Source of the DNA: Rhodocollybia butyracea
Taxonomy: Eukaryota; Basidiomycota; Agaricomycetes; Agaricales; Omphalotaceae
Direction: 5' to 3'
Assembly: GCA_015501585.1 (NCBI GenBank)
Contig: JADNRY010000061.1
Location: forward strand, 124,001 to 188,000
Length of the DNA stretch: 64,000 nucleotides
Position 1 is the stretch's first letter, and each line of letters starts with the position of its first letter. Below the pieces are notes generated by a model, which was given only the letters and a program-made list of their open reading frames with translations, had not been told where the DNA came from and did not search any database. Below, in pieces: positions 60,315 to 64,000 of the stretch. Made by a program: the position numbers and the translations under genes.

Positions 60315-62242
60315 TTACGAAGTTGATATTCTGAGAAATGAATAATCAAATTTTGAAAAGATAATCAAATATCCAACGTACTCATAAACATACAGGTTTC
60401 TGAAAACCTGGAGATAACGGCAACGCCCTTTTGTAAAGTCTCTTGGAGCGCCACTGAACCACTGTGATCGTCCTTGCTCCTCAATCTTCTCACTTCGTCG
60501 GTAAGAATCTCGTAAGCCAGCTTCCAGATGTTCTGCGATTAAGTGAGCTATGTACTGGCAATCCAAACGAGAAAGAATCGAGACTCACTCCCATGACTGG
60601 ATTGATATGTCGGATTTTATCGAGTGAAGGAGACACAAGCAACGTTACAACGGTTTGTGCGGATGATAGAATAGACTGAGATCGGACGGAGGCGTCTTCA
60701 TGATCCTCCCCACTTCTGAACGGAAAGATTCTGAGAATTTCAATATTTGCTGCATGGCCCATGCTATGAGCCTTCAAAATTCTGATACACTTTTCAGGTG
60801 TAGGATTAGGAATATCTTGGAAGGGAGTCAACTCGGATATGAAGTTTGCTATCCATCTTCGAGTGTGTGTATAGGTAATAAGAAAGTTCGCGCACTGGTC
60901 CGGAGCTAAGCAAAGTATTTAGATCCGACAGAGCATCGGAGGCCTTATTTGGGAAAGGGAGAATGGACGTACTTGATGATGGGTCAGCAGCTGCAAGTGC
61001 ACCAGCTTTTTCCCAACAGTATACCGCTTTTGCCAGTATTGCTAAAGTGGATTCACCGCGGTCTGTAGTTGGAGCTCCCATGAAGAAATTCAAGACTGTA
61101 AAAGAGTATCCCTCGGCATTGAAACTTCCTCCCTGTAAAATCATCGATAAGAATGTTCAGGTTATTTGCCAGACCACTTCAACTACTTGCCTGCTCATAG
61201 AATTCTTGCTCCTGGGGCCAAGGCGTGTCCAACTGAGCTCCAGGAACATCAAATGGACACGTCATTTCCGAAAACGTCTCTAGCGCTGCTGCCCATGATC
61301 TGTCGAACATAAATCCAGTCCAACAGCACAAAATCCGTTCGCCCTCTTCAATACAATCCGCGGAGGAGGAACTGATGTGGATACCCCAATATAATTAAAA
61401 CGGGGGCCTGATTCGACCGAATTTTGTTGAGTCCACTGGCTACCATCAGTGAAAGACCGCGGCTTGTATGGTATCTTCCTTCCACGACTTTTCCACCGAA
61501 AAGAAGTATCGAGCGAAGAGGAATTCAGATTGAAGAGTGTCTAGGATTTTGCTAGGAGCGTTTGTAGAGAGTGCACCCGTGGTCTTTTGAGAAGCAGAGG
61601 TAAAAGGTGACCTTTTAAACGTTTTTGTAGTGCAGTATCTTGGGAGAGGTGTACGCCCCATAGATATACGACACTCATCAATGCTTCTGTGGGACGACCA
61701 GCATGACCACTCGGTAGTAGTGCTGAAGCACGAAATCGCGTTGGATTGAGAAAAAAACCCAGCTCGGACGTGCTGTTCATGAAGGTGTCAACGCTAGAGT
61801 ATTCGAGTTGTTCAATCGGGTTAGCACTATGCTTGAAGCTAAACGAACTTACATATGGCGTACGGTTTGTGCCGAAAGCCCCTTCAACGGGTCAATCGGT
61901 GTTACAGTTACAGTTTGCTGATAAGGTTGGTGCAGACGAATCCTTGTCGATGAGAACCCCCGACGGTCTTCTAGCTCTTGAAGACGAGCTTGGAGGCGAT
62001 CTATATCACTCTGGAGGATTTCCACTTGCGAACGCTGGTTTTTATCGATATACTCGCACTCGTCTCCGGCGTTGAAGCGTTCACATTCGCTGCATACTGG
62101 TTTCTTTCTGTTGCACCTCTGTATAATAAATTTGAACATTGTTAGTTCCACTGCCAGATAGGGGAGGGCAGCTTACCAGTTTTCTTTTGCGACAGCGTGA
62201 ACATGCATTCCTTGAAAAGTTTTCAGTGGAAGTGTTAGACAT
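60315..62242 (-). pseudogene. Zn(II)2Cys6 transcription factor, frameshifted after an intact DNA-binding domain
   Basis: Start at 62242: MSNTSTENFSRNACSRCRKR, an intron, then CNRKKPVCSECERFNAGDEC. The six cysteines are spaced C-x2-C-x6-C-x5-C-x2-C-x8-C. A predicted coiled coil follows (EILQSDIDRLQARLQELE). The fungal-specific middle domain is recognisable: FMNSTSELGFFLNPTRFR, ALMSVVYLWGVHLSQ, STNAPSKILDTLQSEFLF, VEGRYHTSRGLSLMVASG, DCIEEGERILCCWTGFMF and DTPWPQEQEFYEQ. The C-terminal exons end at 60315. Frame must shift near 61624, 61500 and 61365 to read through. If translated as it stands it would end shortly after VYLWGVHLSQ, giving a DNA-binding-domain fragment of about 200 residues. A TATATA box lies about 55 bases before the start. 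Confidence 0.75.
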
Positions 62243-62293
62243 TGGGGCACGATAGGCTAGGATAGGACAGACAAGGTAACAAGCGACTCTGCG

Positions 62294-62305
62294 GGCATAT
62301 ATACC
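62294..62305 (-). promoter_or_regulatory. TATA box of the Zn(II)2Cys6 gene
   Basis: GGTATATATGCC on the minus strand, about 52-63 bases upstream of the ATG. A similar CGGTATATAA occurs in the second copy of this upstream region near 63280. Confidence 0.55.
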
Positions 62306-64000
62306 GGTACCATTGCTAGACTGGGATAGAGAAAAATTGGAGAGGCAAACCAGAAATTATTACCGACCGTCCGCGCATGAGCATCGGACTTCTCCAGCCA
62401 GTATTCTCATCTCATCCTATCCTACAGCCTACTCCATCGGAGATGACTTAGCAGGACTTACCTACTAAACCAAAACTCTTCCACACCGTCAACTCGAGGA
62501 ATTTTTGGCATGGTATATTAGTTGTTAATGGAAGAAAAAAGGCAAGAAAGACTGGGAGCCTCAGGCTCAGTAGATTTAAAGATACGATAATTACCAGGAA
62601 CAGCTCAACCATGGGCTGTTCGGTCAGTTGACAAGATGCGCGCCCGCTGATAAACGCCGATGCCGTATGACTATAAGTGGTTAAACTATTACCCATCCAG
62701 CCTCCAACTGTAACCACACCTCAAACACGAGTACATTCAAGTGAAGTACATATACTGTATTTACGCAGTACGCCAACTTCTAAAAGAGTTGACGATTTTA
62801 ACATTATGAACATCCAGAAACATTGAGGCCCTACACAGGAAAATGGATTTAAAAAGGTATAATTGACGTCGGATGGGGTAAAAGGTAAAAGAGGTAAAAA
62901 AAGATAGGAGATAAATTCTAAACGGGCAAATGCAAGTACCTGCTCACATCACATATATCAGGTTCCCAAGCGAAACTAAAGGCACAACTTATCTTGAGCA
63001 GCTGAAATCGGGAAAGCGAAGCGCCGTTTTGAAAAAAGCGCGATGAATGAAACGGGGCGGTAGGAGTGAGGAGTTTGCGTGGGTGCGGGTAGTACAGATG
63101 AGGTACGATTCGTCTATTACTGGGCTTTTTTCTGGTGAAGACGAAGCAGGTCACGGTGTATCATCCGTGGAGAAAGGGAGTGAAAGGGAGTGGAAGGCGT
63201 GTGAAATTACTGGTGAAGGACGTTGGAGGAACCTTGGGTTTGCTGGAAAGAAATGCAAGTCGCCAATAGCTACTATGTTTATATACCGCCGTATGGATTA
63301 GCTTCAGCCCTTACCTCCTATCCACACCGTCGACTCGAGGAATTAGCATAGCGAATAAAATTGTAGCCGGCAGGAAGAAGGGGGACGTCATTACCAGGAA
63401 TAACACCTCCGTGGGCAGTTCGGTCATTGGATACCATCGCCGAGTGATAGATGTTGAACGATGCCGTATCATACTTGCTGTAAAATTACCTCCAAAATTA
63501 CCTCTAACCTCCGACCAAAATCACAAACCACGAATGCATTCAAGCCAAGTATATTACACAGTACGCCAACCAAAGAAGGAAGACGATGAGAACATTATAC
63601 ACGCTCAAGAACATCGTTAACATCGAGGTCCTACATAAGTAAAAGAATAAAAAAAGGTATAACTGAAGGTGGACGTCGAATGGGGTGAAAAAGAGAAGAA
63701 AATACTTGGGGGGTCGAAGAGAGAAGATATGGATGTCGTGTAAACGTTCAAACGTTCGAATGCAAGTACCTGCCAACACTGCTCACATCACATGTGGTAT
63801 CAGGTTCCCGACGACAACGAAACAAAAAACAAAACGTTTCTTGAGTGGTTGAGATCGGGAAGGGGAAGCGCCGTTTTCAAGAAGAAAAAAAAAGGTGATG
63901 AAATGGGATGGGGCGGGGTAGATGGGGGAGTTTACGCGGGTGCGGGTGCGGGTACAGATGAGGTACAGTCCGTCGATTACAGGTTTGCTGATGGTCAAGA
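62306..64000. repeat. Tandem duplication of the regulator's upstream region
   Basis: Unit 1 (about 62306-63122) and unit 2 (about 63283-63981) are diverged direct repeats. Shared blocks in order are the CCACACCGTCRACTCGAGGA tract, ATTACCAGGAA, GATGCCGTAT, CAGTACGCCAAC, AAAAAGGTATAA, CAAGTACCTG, CACATCACAT, ATCAGGTTCCC and AGCGCCGTTTT. A minus-strand start MPKIPRVDGVEEFWFS followed by a GTAAGT donor in unit 1 (62510-62460) may be a small exon. No complete gene is identified. Confidence 0.7.

Overview
This is nuclear DNA of a filamentous basidiomycete, most likely an Agaricomycete. Genes are split by many introns of roughly 45-70 bases with GT..AG ends. Families are fungal (HSF-type and Zn(II)2Cys6 regulators, LysM effector, GPN2, Cdc48, DGAT2), the DUF6533 membrane family is typical of mushroom-forming fungi, and transposon relics are abundant. 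All exon joins below were read by eye from splice consensus and protein family patterns; none was tested with RNA data.

Layout. 1-6 kb: three minus-strand genes, an HSF transcription factor cut by the window edge, a TPR-SET protein and a small coiled-coil protein. 6.6-22.4 kb: three plus-strand paralogous FAD-dependent phenol-hydroxylase-type monooxygenases and a fourth 3' relic. Between them lie a LINE relic, the GPN-loop GTPase GPN2, an MDR-family reductase and a terminal-inverted-repeat element. The first monooxygenase carries a nonsense codon. 22.7-25.5 kb: a SPRY protein and a secreted three-LysM protein.

26.6-40.5 kb is a conserved minus-strand block: DGAT2, Cdc48, a very unusual adenylation-carrier-membrane-hexapeptide megaprotein resembling bacterial Pls/PosA, and a hotdog thioesterase. 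41-43.1 kb: a secreted His/Asp-repeat protein whose repeat tract breaks the frame.

43.7-64 kb is repeat-rich accessory DNA. A two-gene cassette, a DUF6533 seven-helix-like protein (+) facing a Zn(II)2Cys6 regulator (-), has been duplicated in tandem. Five DUF6533 copies are visible: two look intact, two are clearly frameshifted and one is doubtful. Three truncated regulator relics follow copies 3-5, and one full-length but frameshifted regulator lies at 60.3-62.2 kb. The array is interrupted by a 1.43 kb foldback element with an 8-base target duplication. It is followed by an interstitial telomere-like tract, a long hairpin, and an 807-base hAT element with a perfect 8-base target duplication and remains of transposase. 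The last 1.7 kb is a diverged tandem duplication of the regulator's upstream region.

The most novel candidates are the Pls/PosA-like megaenzyme with its nearby thioesterase, and the convergent DUF6533-regulator cassette array.
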